Shown here: positions 50,271-61,590 of the stretch, one piece after another
Numbering within the stretch: the first letter of the stretch is position 1
Layout of the letters: every line of letters begins with the position of its first letter
Assembly: GCA_036872755.1 (NCBI GenBank)
Contig: JAVHNS010000001.1
Location: forward strand, 1,240,001-1,304,000
DNA length: 64,000 bases
Source of the DNA: Orbilia blumenaviensis
Lineage: Eukaryota > Ascomycota > Orbiliomycetes > Orbiliales > Orbiliaceae
Reading direction: 5' to 3'
Position numbers and translations under genes: made by a program
Notes under the pieces: generated by a model
What the model was told of the DNA's origin: nothing
What the model saw: the letters and a program-made list of their open reading frames with translations, nothing else
The model's database searches: none

Positions 50271-51347
50271 CTAGCAAATAATACAATTCCCCATCCCAGA
50301 CGCCTCATATGCCTTTCCAGTCTTAGCGTCCAAGCCTTTCTTCACCAAATCCTCAACGACAGCAGGAATAAGCTCCTCGGTTACTGCACTGCATTCCATG
50401 TACATGGCGCACTCCAGGGATTGTGCGGCTTTATATCCCTAGTAAAAATAAAGGATTACCCCCATGTCAGCGTCATCATGCAAGGGACGAGTTTATCCAG
50501 AAGCTCTTGGGCCAAGGTAAGCTTTTACCAGGTATGCCTTGCCGGGACTCTGAGAAACCCAGGTAATGGTGACGTCGGATAAAGTTGGATTCAATGCAGG
50601 GTGAAAATCACGAGGACAAGTGGTTGAAAGGACCTAATGGGACCGGTTGACTTACTACTAACGGATCAATATACTCTCCTTCCCGCTTCTCATGCCGTAA
50701 ATCCCTCTTGAGACCGAGGATGATATTTGGGAGGTCAGCACCGTATATTCTTCCCACCTCTCGATTCTGAAGGAAAAACGAATGCGTATTAGATTTAGTT
50801 ACGCCCATTTTAGGGTCCTGGGGATAATTATATATAATGTATACATACGAGTCCATCTAACTCCTCCAAAGAGGAGGGATTTCCAATATCAAAGCATAAT
50901 ACAAGTACTTCTGGTCGAAATTTCTTCTCTTCTGAATCCATACACTCATTCTCGTGAAAGTTCAGGATTGGTGCATTTTCCTGTGCAGAATTGGTGAGAG
51001 TAAACGGCTTGTTCGGAACTCGGAAGTCATCCTAAAGACCATGAAGGTTTCAGTCAGAGGTTGCGTAGCATGTGGAAATATGTGTATTTCCATGGTCATG
51101 GCAATAAATATCAAAATTTAGTTACATACACCACCAATTTTGCCTATCGTTATTCGCCTTTGGTTGTATTAGAGATTTTTACGGCTGGAGCTTGCGGCTG
51201 TCCGCAGAGATGCAAATACAGGGCTGTGATATCTTACTCGAGAAATGTAGTCTTCCCACACCCAGGCGCGCCGACTACAAGGTAGTTAATCTCTGGCCGA
51301 TAGCCATAGGACCGATCTATGAGATTCGTTGTTGAGTCCATGGCCAT
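50271..51347 (-). CDS. Divergent Ras/Rho-like small GTPase with C-terminal CIIC CaaX box (gene model incomplete)
   Basis: Exons recognised: 51347-51238 (ATG, P-loop VVGAPGCGKTTFLE), 51031-50849 (with VLVLCFDIGNPSSLEEL), 50766-50656 (NREVGRIYGADLP and G4-like LGLKRDLR), a 21-nt exon 50549-50529 (SPGKAYL) and 50438-50271 (G5 block MYMECSAVTEEL, stop). The last four join in phase 0. Exon 1 ends in phase 2 and I could not find the connecting exon in 51032-51237, so the effector-loop region is unresolved. The C-terminus GMGNCIIC is a CaaX prenylation motif, implying membrane attachment. The middle lacks a recognisable DTAGQ G3 motif; the second exon is acidic instead (ENECMDSEEKKF). Family: Ras superfamily, nearest Rho by feel. 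It may be a degenerate GTPase or a pseudogene. Confidence 0.65.
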
Positions 51348-51972
51348 TTGTTGGCTGTAACTATAGGGTAAAAATTAGGTAATTTGGAAAGGGGTAGTTA
51401 CAGCTTCCAGGCTCGGTGCACACTACGATCCCATTAGCTGGCGGGCTAGAGCCGATCAGCCAAGCAGCAACGCTAAATTTACCACAAGGTTGGTTTGAAA
51501 TTGAAGTGTTCACTTCTCGGCACGAATTCGCTGAAAGGAAACTTTGTGCGACAACGGGATCTCAGGAGTCTTGAACCATAAAACATACTTTTAAATTTTG
51601 CTCATTGTTACTATACAATACGGCCAAAATACCTCTCCCCCCAAACTAAGCTTCGATTTTTGAGATCGATAGTAGTATGTATAAATGACAAAACGGCTAC
51701 CTCAATGTCTTGTAAAGGATGTATATCAAAATCTGAACTCCCGCTAAACCCGTAAGCAATAAACAAATAAGTCAAAAGTCAACGCTAAAAGGAGTGAAAG
51801 TTGAGACTTGCTCGCGCAAATATGCAGGAACAAAACCTGGGAAGCCGTACTACAGCTACCATGAATTGAATGCAGTAAACAAAAACTCTCAAACCCTGGT
51901 AAGGACGCCGAAAGAACCCATGCATGAGATCACTTTATCATACCCCTACAGCCTCAGAAGGCAGTAGATCTT
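51348..51972. other. Intergenic region
   Basis: About 620 bp between the small GTPase start and the stop of the next minus-strand gene. No feature was recognised. Confidence 0.45.
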
Positions 51973-54900
51973 TTACCTCCTTGGCCTCTCTGTGTGACTT
52001 TCTCTCCTCCGGCTGCTACTTCCACTTTTCCCCTTCTCCCGTCTCCGCTTTTCCCTCTCTCTATCTCCTTTCTCCTTATCCTTTTTGATATTCACGCCCA
52101 CATCATTCGTCACCACAACTGGTTTTGAGCTTCCATACCCCCCAACGCCACCGTGCACGATAACGGGTGTGCAGCTTCTGTCGACATCATCCACTGACTT
52201 CTTACTAAACAAACCACTCTTCTTGCTCGACGCCCCACTCACATTCCTTACAGGAGTCTTTGTCGAGCCCCGTGAGTTACTTCTATAGAGCGCGTCATCA
52301 TACGGCGATGGCGTTTGCAAGTGCTGATGCGTATCCGGGGTTCCAGTTCTGCCAGCCTCTGGAGTTTCCCCCCTCTCCGGAATTGCCTCTAAATTTCTGT
52401 TTGAATTATGTAACGGGAACCTCCGCACTGCATCTTTGATATCATTCATAATTGAACCGTAAACTTTGACTGGAAGTGCCATTCTCACATAGGCATTGGG
52501 CTTCTTGGTGGCCCCGCCGGGGCCCATCTGGCCCATTCCACCAAGACTTGCCGGATCATACCCCGCTGAATGTGCCATATGATTATTGCCATGATTTCCC
52601 ATTTGTGTTTGCCTTGGAGGAGCACGCGCCGCAAGGTACTCGTGCAAAATCGATGTCGAAGTCTTAGTTGATGCCACACTAGCGGGTACCTGTGCTACTG
52701 ATGCAGCAGCCCTTGTCTGTGCCTCCTGGTATGCCCTAGTGACGCTTTGGGGGATATATCTCGCCCGATACGGGTTGATCTGACTGATACTATCATCTGG
52801 AAGTAGAGTATCTCCATCATCTTCTTCCTCTGCTTCCTCTCTCAGCTCCTTCCTCCTCCTTTTCCGCTCTTCCATCTTGATAATATCTTCGTTCTGTATT
52901 TCATCGATTGCAGTTTGAATTTCGGCAGGTAAGGTTGGTATTTCATCGTCATTCGGGGCGTGGATTGCAAGATGGGCTTCTATTCTCTTTTTCCGTTTGA
53001 GGATACTATTTTGAACGGTTTTCATACGCGCAATGGTAGCTTCAAGCTGCTTTACCGTTTCATCGATGCCCTTGCTAAGTTCTGCACATTCTGTAACTTC
53101 TCGCTGCTTGTCAGACCGAACCGCTACATCGACATTTAAGAACGCAGTGGCCCGTTCGCTATAGAGAATGTCTAATTCATCGTCGGTCATGTGTCGACAT
53201 GCTAGTAATAGGGGTCGGATATGCGGATAGTTAGTAAGGTAGATGGCTGTTTCTTCCGGAGTCACGTCTTCTTCCATCAACCTTCGAAGGCCGATAACAG
53301 CAGGGTTGAGAACATCGGGTTCTTCCAGGCAAGCATTAAAAATGAACATCTTTTCATCGTCGTGATCGAAAAACTCCGAGATCGCATCATCATCGTCGAA
53401 ATCAACATCACAAAGCTCGGGGTACTCCTTTCTGCCACTGATATATTCCAAAGTTTCACCCCAGGTAGCAGCTTCTGGTGGCAATTCCCTAGAGAATAAC
53501 TTTCCAACTTTTTCGAGTAGACGACGAGCAACCGGCTGATACCCACCAATTCCAACAGCAAATGATCCTTGTGTTTCTAGTATAGTCTCGTAGGCAGTGA
53601 CGGTGTTATCAACCAGACTAAGCAAGACAGGTAGTTGTTGGCTCAATGGATCAACGTTGACAATTGAATTTGCGAGGGTGTGATGTGATTTCTTTTTCAC
53701 CGGCTGCGCACCGGGCGCATGTACTGTTTCATCGTCCTCTTCTGTGTCTTCGGCTTCTAGTTCATCTTCAAATATTTCCTGTTCAATCTCATAGCCCGAG
53801 TCAAACTGCTCTCGTAATCCACCATAGGGCAATAGAAAATCGATATTCTCGGTTTGGTGTGTCAAGTCCTCGGATACATCCTCACCCACAATTTTGACAT
53901 TTGGTGAGACTTGCGTTGAACCTTTTCGGTCACTATTCTTCGCTATCGGGAATTCTGCTCCTTTAGGCGTATGGGGTTGCTCTAGCTCGTCTGAATCCGT
54001 TGAGTCGCCTTCATCACGGTGAATATGTTTCTGACGGTGAGGGCTATCGACTTGAACCTTGATGGATTGATCCGTTTGCTGTAGGACAACACGAGTACCG
54101 CTGGACTTCGGTGATGGATTACTCAATTGATCTTTCGACGATTTCGACCCAACGGTTTTTATTGCCTGGAAAATTGTTGTAGCACTCGCACGTAACATTG
54201 ACTGAGCACCCGGCGTCGAGGACTCCCTTCTTGGAATAACCGGTGTTGCATATCGTGGCGGAGGTAACTGATCACCAGCTGGAGGGGGGGGTGGAGTGCG
54301 GGTAGGTTGTTCTGGGGTGAGGTTTACTGGAGTTCTATCGCGATGCCGTCGGACCTCCTCATCAGCTTCCCGAGGTCTCCGTTTCCTCCTTTCTCTTTCC
54401 CTTTCTTCTCGCTCCTCAGGTGTCCTGTGCTTGCGATGCTTCCTCGACCGTTCTCTACTTCTTTCCGGGGCATCTTCCCTTATTGTCATTAGATTCCGAG
54501 ACGATTCCCTAGGTCGATGGGAGTGGGCCGGGGTAGCTCTTCGGGAGTCGGGGGGTGTAGGAAGCTCGGGGCAAGTGATATCAGGGTGTTCAGCGTCGCG
54601 AAGGGCGGGAGCCTTGGCCTTCCGAGTGGTAGAATGACGCCGAGGAGAAGGGCTGTGATCTCGTTTTATGTGTCTTTTTGGCGGGTCCAACGGCGGTGGG
54701 GATGGCGAACTTGAGGACATTGTCGATCTAGTGTTGATGTCGTAGTTGATCAGGGTCAGCAACAACACATCTACAGTTTTAAAGAAATCTGGCAGATGCA
54801 GGATATAAAAGGAAATGATCCTAGGACAGACAAAAAAATTTTATTATTCAAAGATGCGTTGGACAATACATACGAGAGAGCGGTCCGGACGGTGTAAAGG

Positions 54901-55622
54901 TAGGCTGTAGGTTTGGGGAAAAGAGGATTTTGGGCAAGCAATGCAGCTGCAGGTCCAAAGGCGGAATGTCTGAACGTCGGTGGGATTCGGGGTTCAGCCT
55001 GGATCGGTTTGTTGGAAGCGTAACCCCCTGTCGGCTGCCCAGCGACAATATTGTTAGGTGTAGAATTCCCCCGTTTCGAGTTCAGCGAGTCTGGAGATGG
55101 CTGAGGGTGGTTGGAGGATTTCTTTGAAGATACTGGGACGGATTGCCGCTGAAGTTTTGAGGAAGTCTTGGTTTTGGGCGTGGTGGGAGCGGCACTCGTG
55201 TGCTGGACGGCTGAGGAATGACGGCGGTGAGGTTTTGAGGCTAAGGGCGAGGGCGAGGACCCTGTTTGATCTTGGACAGGAACCCGAACAGGGCGGGCAA
55301 GTTCGAGTAGCGAGAGCGTCGACGTCGAGGCTGTAGTTAATCCATCCGACTTTCGACCCTTTTTGACATTATGAGTATCCGCACTTCGACTACTATAACT
55401 ACTATCCGGTGTTGAGTTATTCTTGTCTCTCTTCAGGAAAAGTGACGTCCAGCTTCGGCTATTTGAGTCAGCAGTGCCACTATTAATGGTGGCGGTCGCG
55501 GTGGTTGTCGGGTTATTGCTACTGCCACGCCGGGCAGCCTTCTCGTCCCTTATGGCCCCTCCATGACGATGACCAACTGCCCCTCCAGATCCACCGCCAC
55601 CGAAGAAGAACGACGACAGCAT
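51973..55622 (-). CDS. Long, mostly disordered protein, two exons (hypothetical)
   Basis: Two long frames (55622-54771 and 54768-51973) are best read as one gene. Exon 1 is 55622-54874; a 53-bp intron with canonical GTATGT donor and CTAG acceptor follows; exon 2 is 54820-51973. Phase 2 joins to a frame that is open through a hydrophobic segment (ISFYILHLPDFFKTVDVLLLTLINYD) into the second frame. The product is 1198 residues. Exon 1 is Ser/Thr/Gly-rich. After the hydrophobic segment comes a basic, RS/RE-rich stretch (RSRERSRKHRKHRTPEEREERERERRKRR). A more ordered centre (about 620-900) contains LLSLVDNTVTAYETILETQGSFAVGIGG and a probable coiled coil (KGIDETVKQLEATIARMKTVQNSILKRKKRIEAHL). The C-terminus is again basic. 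The domain is unknown to me. If unspliced, the second gene would begin at ATG 54720. Confidence 0.7.
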
Positions 55623-57561
55623 GCTAACCCGAATTATATCAGTTGTTAGACCGCCAATCTCAGCTTGACACCAGTTCCGGTCGTGTATGAATCATCTCCC
55701 GAAAAATTCAAAAAACGCATGCCACGAATTATACCAATATGTATATCTCGTTGACGCGAGAGGCTTTCGGGTCCTGCAGATTCGGGATAAGTTTTTTGAG
55801 AACTATCCGTGTTTTCTAAGGGGTGGTCCACAATCAAAAAGAAACTGGTCTTGCACCTTTGGTATAGCTAGCGAGTACGACTATGGCAAAGAAATAGAAA
55901 GGATCGAAGGCGGGAACTGGAATAGAAAGGAAAAAGGCACAGAAAGACGATCAGGGGGACATCCAACTGAGGATCGAATGACTGCGAATACGTGCCAGGA
56001 AACGCCAGGTATTCGGGATACAAACAAGGAAACTTCTCGTCCAAGTTGCAAGGTTGAACACGTCTAAGACGCCTTCAGGATCAGGCATGCATAGCCCCCC
56101 TCTAAGCTCTGAACTACGTTGCGTCGAGCTGTGGCTGTTAGCTATTTCCCATTGCGGGAGGTGAACGAACGCGAGCGGAACTGGAATCGATGCTGGAAGC
56201 GGATGAAAATAAAGGGTTGAAAGACTAATATTGTAACGTTGGGAAATTTAACGGTATACCAGCTTTTAAGTTTTCGATTGAAAATACAAACAAGTATTAG
56301 CATCTATAGGCGTGCATCGATGTAGCTTATGCAAGTGTGGGTGGGATGAGTTGGCCAGTTGAATATGAAACAGTAGCTTCCTCCCGATTTGGTGAAACTG
56401 CTTTTTTTGGCTCTGTTCAGTTGTTGCATTTTTCGCGTTGTATCGAGACATCGAGACTGACATGTCGTGAACGGACGTGGGCAGCATTACCAGATGCATA
56501 TGCCCAGCCCGGCTCGAATCTGGTAGCGAGACTGGCACAAAAGTCGAGATTCGCCATGGAATCGCGTCGACTAGACCTCTTCGAACCCGACCGAAATTGC
56601 TATAGAGTTGTGAACAAGATCTTATGTGTTAGGCAGCCTAGATCCACAGACTTTTTCTTTTCGATTAACAGGTTTTCGCGACCCAAGACCTTAAGACATT
56701 CACAAAACGCGACCCAAACAACCAGAGCAATATTAATAAGATTGAGGGGAAGAAACTTATCAGTTTATTTTGCAACAATTAAAAGTTCAGGAGGGAAAAT
56801 ATTGTATACCTACGGGTGGGTCAATGCTATGTCTACGAAAGCACTTCTGACAGGGTGTTAGACCAGTGATTGGTACCCTACTTGTATGAAAGACGCTACA
56901 GTTAATTAAAGGTCGCTCAAGCTCGTTCATTCCTCATTCTGACACCCCGGGCAGCCTCTAGCTAAGCTGCAGCAGCAATTGAATATCACATAACAAGGTT
57001 CTGGGAAGCTTTGAATAGGGGGCTCCCATGTGCACAATCATGCCCAAGGGCGTCCGGGACCGAGACTAAAATACTATACTGAAGGAATGTGGTTTAAGCA
57101 TCTTAGACTTGGTCCGCGATCCCGCTTTCTAAGCTTGATTTAGGACTTCGTAGAGACTGGTTTATCAGACTAGTTTAGGATGATCTTATGGAAATGCAGG
57201 GCGAGTGTACACGTGTACGAAGTAAGCTCTACCCGCTGATAATTATTTGTAGTTCTACCCTCACATGAAATAGGATGCTGTATAATCTTGCTTGCTTCTA
57301 CTCGGTAACCTGATGGGATCCCCATTATATGTGCTCTTGTTAGCCTTAAAGGCATCTTCGAATTTTCCTTATCAAATAGCACTTTATGGGGAAGGTTTGG
57401 GCTAGACAAATAGTTTAGTAGCGAAAAGATGTAATGTGGTATCATACAAGAAAGATTGAAATGAAGATAACGCCATATCGTTTGCACCATCATAAACTGC
57501 ATTTAAAAGAAGATCCAATAACAGAGATCCAGCAGTCCAGGCCAGATCTCCTTTATAAGCT
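55623..57561. other. Intergenic region
   Basis: 1.9 kb without a supported gene. Frames of 126 and 174 codons on the plus strand (55687-56067, 56337-56861) have no recognisable domain, no splice support and composition unlike the neighbours. Confidence 0.45.
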
Positions 57562-58393
57562 TTATAGCCACGCCCAATCAATCAGCACCCTCCCCATCGC
57601 CTGGTCCGCCAGGATGTCAAAGGCAGCCCTCGAGAAATCCAAATCCGTCGCGGCGCACCCGACACATCGATCCACGATCTTAACATCAACACTAACATTC
57701 TTTCCTCCTGGCGTATCCTTTGCTCCGGGGGCTCCAATCAAAAATGCCTCGTTATTCGGCCTGTACCTTGTTGCACGAATCCTTAGACCACATAAAGGGT
57801 TTGCGTTAGGGTTCGAGCCAACACTCTGAGAGTCCCAGAGAAAGTGGGAGACGGCAATAACATGTTCTGTACCAGCATTCGTGAAGCCACATGCACCGAG
57901 TCCGGTGTCGTAGTATGTCGCATCACCTCTGAACGTCTGCGCTGATGTCGGCAAGGGTAAGAAAATCCTGAAGAATTCGGATTTCGTCAGCATAACTCTC
58001 ATAAGCATCGTATGGTAATTAATTGCCTCAGGCGACAAAAGGATGTCAAACATACTCCAATTTTTTCCTACCCGAAAGTCCAGCTGCCAGCCCGATAATC
58101 AAAATGATCAATGCCAGAATGCCAATCCCTACGAGAAAATATAGCCTCCGAATCCCAAAGATCCGGGCTGGTTCTGAAAGTGTTTCTTTTTCATACGGCT
58201 TTAGCTTGAAGGACCCGATCTCCCTCGCAGACGGTAGCTGGTACCACTTCCTCGAAGCCGAAGTATAAATCGGTGCTGTGTAGGCTGGAGGCAATGCTGC
58301 AATATCGGTTATCGATGAATTTTCCGATTCTAGACGCTTAAAGTTATCGTCGGGAAGCGGAAGTGATTCGAGGTCTCGCTTTGGTGTCGCCAT
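57562..58393 (-). CDS. Type II membrane protein with RlpA-like double-psi beta-barrel (expansin/barwin-like) domain
   Basis: Two exons (58393-58056, 57967-57562) join in phase 2 to 247 residues. There is no signal peptide. About 90 N-terminal residues are hydrophilic, followed by one membrane span (about 88-110, LYFLVGIGILALIILIIGLAAGL), so the C-terminal domain should face the wall or secretory lumen. That domain shows the DPBB pattern: FRGDATYYDTGLGACGF near the start, then VSVDVKIVDRCVGCAATDLDFSRAAFDILADQAMGRVLIDWAW. Four Cys (GACG, NPLCG, DRCVGC) can make the usual disulfides. Small secreted fungal members of this family are expansin-like or cerato-platanin/barwin-like proteins acting at cell walls; membrane anchoring is a known but less common architecture. 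Confidence 0.88.
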
Positions 58394-60488
58394 GGCTTGA
58401 CGCTTAGCTTTTCTTAGTGTGGAGTGATTGTGACAAAAGAATATTGCTTTTCGGAGAACTGCGCCAAAGGCTAGACCATTCCACCGTCTTTATAAACCTT
58501 GGAATCAATTTCAATCCTGGAATTCGATACCTGTTTTCTCAGATCGGCGTCGCTAGTGACGAAATGGGAGCAAATTGTAGTCGTAAGCCGATTTCGCGAG
58601 TGAAAGTCGAAAGATGGGAAAGAGGGCAATCCTTCATGGCAAAATAGTTCGTCCAGACGCCTGGTTGGACACTTCAACACCTGGCGGCCAGCGGATGATT
58701 GGGGAAATTGCAGTGAGATAAGGGGGGATGGACCTGCCGACAAGGGTCACCATAGCAGCTCTTGCTTTTCATTTGTCGACGGGGTTGTTCGCCAAGGGGA
58801 ATGGTTCCTGGCTAGCCTAATTGAGTAATCATTGACAAACGCGGAAGTGTAACACAACTTCTTGTGTTGCGACACAGTTTTGTGCAACATAAGACGGTTC
58901 GGATTTCCCGTAGACTCTATCACCGACAGCGGAAGTCTCAAGGAGACGCATACTCGGAGAATTGATCCAAATCGCGATTGATTGTCGGAATGCCAAAACG
59001 AACATCGCGCATTTGGGTACTCATTGAAACCATTCTTGCACATAAAATACGAGACAAACATAAAAGTTGGCTTCCATCCCATCTAACCAACAACTTATCT
59101 CCCTGACTTACCCTAAGCTTCTGCCTCAAGAGCGTTTCAACACTTCAAAAAAAATATTTGAGTATTTATGTCGAGACCTTCCTAATATACCCGGAGGGGG
59201 GATTGTGTATTTTTTGACGGCCCCGGTGTGTCTCGACGACGCCTTCAAGTCTCTTTGATATGTCTACATCTTTGAAGCCTGTTTTAAGACAGACTTCCAG
59301 TGGATAGACAGCCTAGTCTAGAAAACACGCTTCTTTCCCCTGTGATACTTAAATAGGACACTGTATCATCTACACCGCAACTAGAACTGTCTTCAGCAAA
59401 AAGTGTATTTTCGGCGAGCCTTATAACCTTGAATGCATCTTGGGAATCATAGAATCAGTCATAGTGAAAAAAGAAAGTCGAAGAGAGTGCACCTGGTATA
59501 GTAGCTAGTTGCAACGCTGGTGGATTAATCCTTTATCACCTATGCTACTACTCGTGTACTCCTCTACCAACATATTAATACTAGAAAGCCCAGATCTCTG
59601 AGCCCTCCCGATCAAAATACCCCGATTATTAATTATTATTAATCGTTTCTTGTAGAATGCGGGGCTAAGGCACGTGGTGGTAAATCGAAGCTCGAGTCAG
59701 CTATTTAGAAAACTTTCGGGAACAAATTCCGACGGTGTGCAAACCCGGATTTGCTGCCTGCCCACCATGTACCCATAATATATTGCATACGACTCTCCAG
59801 TACTTGCATAGCCGAACTCGCTTTCGACCGGTATTTTCTTTCGCGAGTTAATAACGACAACGGGCTGGTCTATTACCGGCGCTTAGCCTGAATTAGTGTA
59901 CCAAGGAACCTTGGTGTCTTATTGTAACGGTAGATAACTTGCCTACGGGGCGAAAAATTATCATATTGATAATCTGGCAGGGTAACCTTTTGAATCATGT
60001 GGTACAAGATTCTTGCAGCCATACGGATTCCGGTACATATACTTACAATTACCTAGGTATATATCCGTATAGACTCCGACAGGCATGCATATTCCTAGTT
60101 GCGCAATTGATTTAAAAAAAAATACGTGACATGGACCAGATGACAATACTCCATTGTCCACAGCCATGAATATTGTTGTATGCAGATTTCGCCAGCCGTG
60201 CCTACAGCTCTTGGGCTCGAGTACATCCTCGATCCCACCAATATTGAGATCGTCGGCATATTTACGGATAAATTTCCGCTTTTTTGAGTTACCAGCGCGG
60301 CTGGCCCTACAAAACAAGGTATATCGGGGAAATAGTTGTAAAAAGAGCAATCTCAAATCGCTATGCACAATGTATTATGTTATATGGTAGTAATATATAC
60401 ATGTCTAAGAAAATAAATACAGCCGGAAAGCAATCCCGGGGAAATGTCATCTACAGCGCCGAAAATCCGTAGCCTATCTTTTTTGAAT
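58394..60488. other. Intergenic region
   Basis: 2.1 kb without a supported gene. It includes A+T-rich DNA with a TACCTAGGTA palindrome at 60050-60059. No RNA gene or element was recognised. Confidence 0.45.
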
Positions 60489-61590
60489 TTAGACGCACTG
60501 GCTATAGTACGCATTGAGGGTATTGCAAGTTCCCTGTGCGCATGTGGTTGGTCCAGTCCAGCCAATACCTCCGCACTAATTCGTTGTCAGTCCCAGTTCG
60601 CACATTAAGAGGAAAGAAAAGGAGGGGGTTTATCGTCTTAGCTTACCTGTCCGTAAAGTGGAGCACCGCTACCACCGCCGCCGTTGCCAGCAGCAGTAGT
60701 AGTAGTGCGGGCAGCACTAGTGGTTGTTCGAAGGGTAGTCTGTTGAGCAGCGGTAGTGGTAGCACGGGTAGTAGTAACTGGGTTTCCGCCGCCGCCGCCA
60801 CCGCCGCAGTTCGAAACAGCTGGTCCTGGGAAGCTGTAGCTGTTGAAATTGCTGTAAATATTGACAGTGATACCTGGGTCATTTGCCTTGATGTGTCCGG
60901 GAATGGAAAAGTAGCTCGGGGAGCAGCTACCGCCGCCAGTGATCTCGAGCTGTGCACATCCAATGTAGAACTGTGGGTCGCCGGATGGGTAAGGGTTGTG
61001 GATACCGATTTGTTCGGCACGAAGGAGCCACTGGCCCGATGGGACACCGGATGGAATTGTGACGTCGTATGTGACTAGGGAATGTTTAGTCATCAATAGC
61101 CCTTTATAGTTAATATATGCGGGAGCAGGAAAACTTACTGCTCAAGGGCCATGAGACAGAGCCACCAGAGAAGCTTGGTCCTCGTTGCTCAAACTTGAAC
61201 CAGTTGGCACCGCTTCCGTCCCAGGACTGGGCAGAGCCGCTGGCACGTCCAAGATAGAACAGAATTGGACCGTTGTGATAGACAGCAGTGTCAAGTCCAA
61301 GAGTAATCCTGCTACCAGCAGAGACCGTCAAGGTCTGTGTCGAGCCGCCAGTACCAGCACCAACATTGCATCGCATGTCATTGCTGCTGACATCTACAAC
61401 TGGGGAGTTGTAGTTGGTGTTTGTACGGAAGTACTGGTATGCGGGGCCGCCGTTGACAGTTTGGAAGATATCTTTGATATGTTAGATCAATACTCGGAAC
61501 TATGGTATATATGTAGAGTATGTTCTTACAATGGGCAGACGCAGTCTGCAAAAGGAAAGCGCCACTGGCGAGAATTCCGGAAACCTTCAT
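60489..61590 (-). CDS. AA9 lytic polysaccharide monooxygenase with C-terminal CBM1
   Basis: Four exons (61590-61530, 61471-61139, 61074-60647, 60575-60489), phases agreeing, encode 302 residues. The secreted copper enzyme cleaves cellulose oxidatively. Signal peptide MKVSGILASGAFLLQTASA (1-19) is followed by His 20, the N-terminal residue of the copper histidine brace. The second histidine is in TAVYHNGPILFYL, and the axial Tyr is in DPQFYIGCAQLEI. A Gly/Thr-rich linker (GGGGGG, then TTTRATTTAAQQTT) leads to a cellulose-binding CBM1 on its own 29-codon last exon (CGGIGWTGPTTCAQGTC...NAYYSQCV), with the four Cys and aromatic face intact. The intron between Q and CGG exactly separates the linker from the CBM. 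Confidence 0.96.

Noticed and set aside
54720..54768. Separate gene starting at 54768 (GTG) or 54720
   Set aside because: The upstream frame is open to a canonical intron acceptor at 54821 and joins in phase with the preceding frame; a single gene is simpler, though 54720 remains possible.
55687..56861. Plus-strand frames of 126 and 174 codons
   Set aside because: No recognisable protein features, and composition unlike the neighbouring genes.
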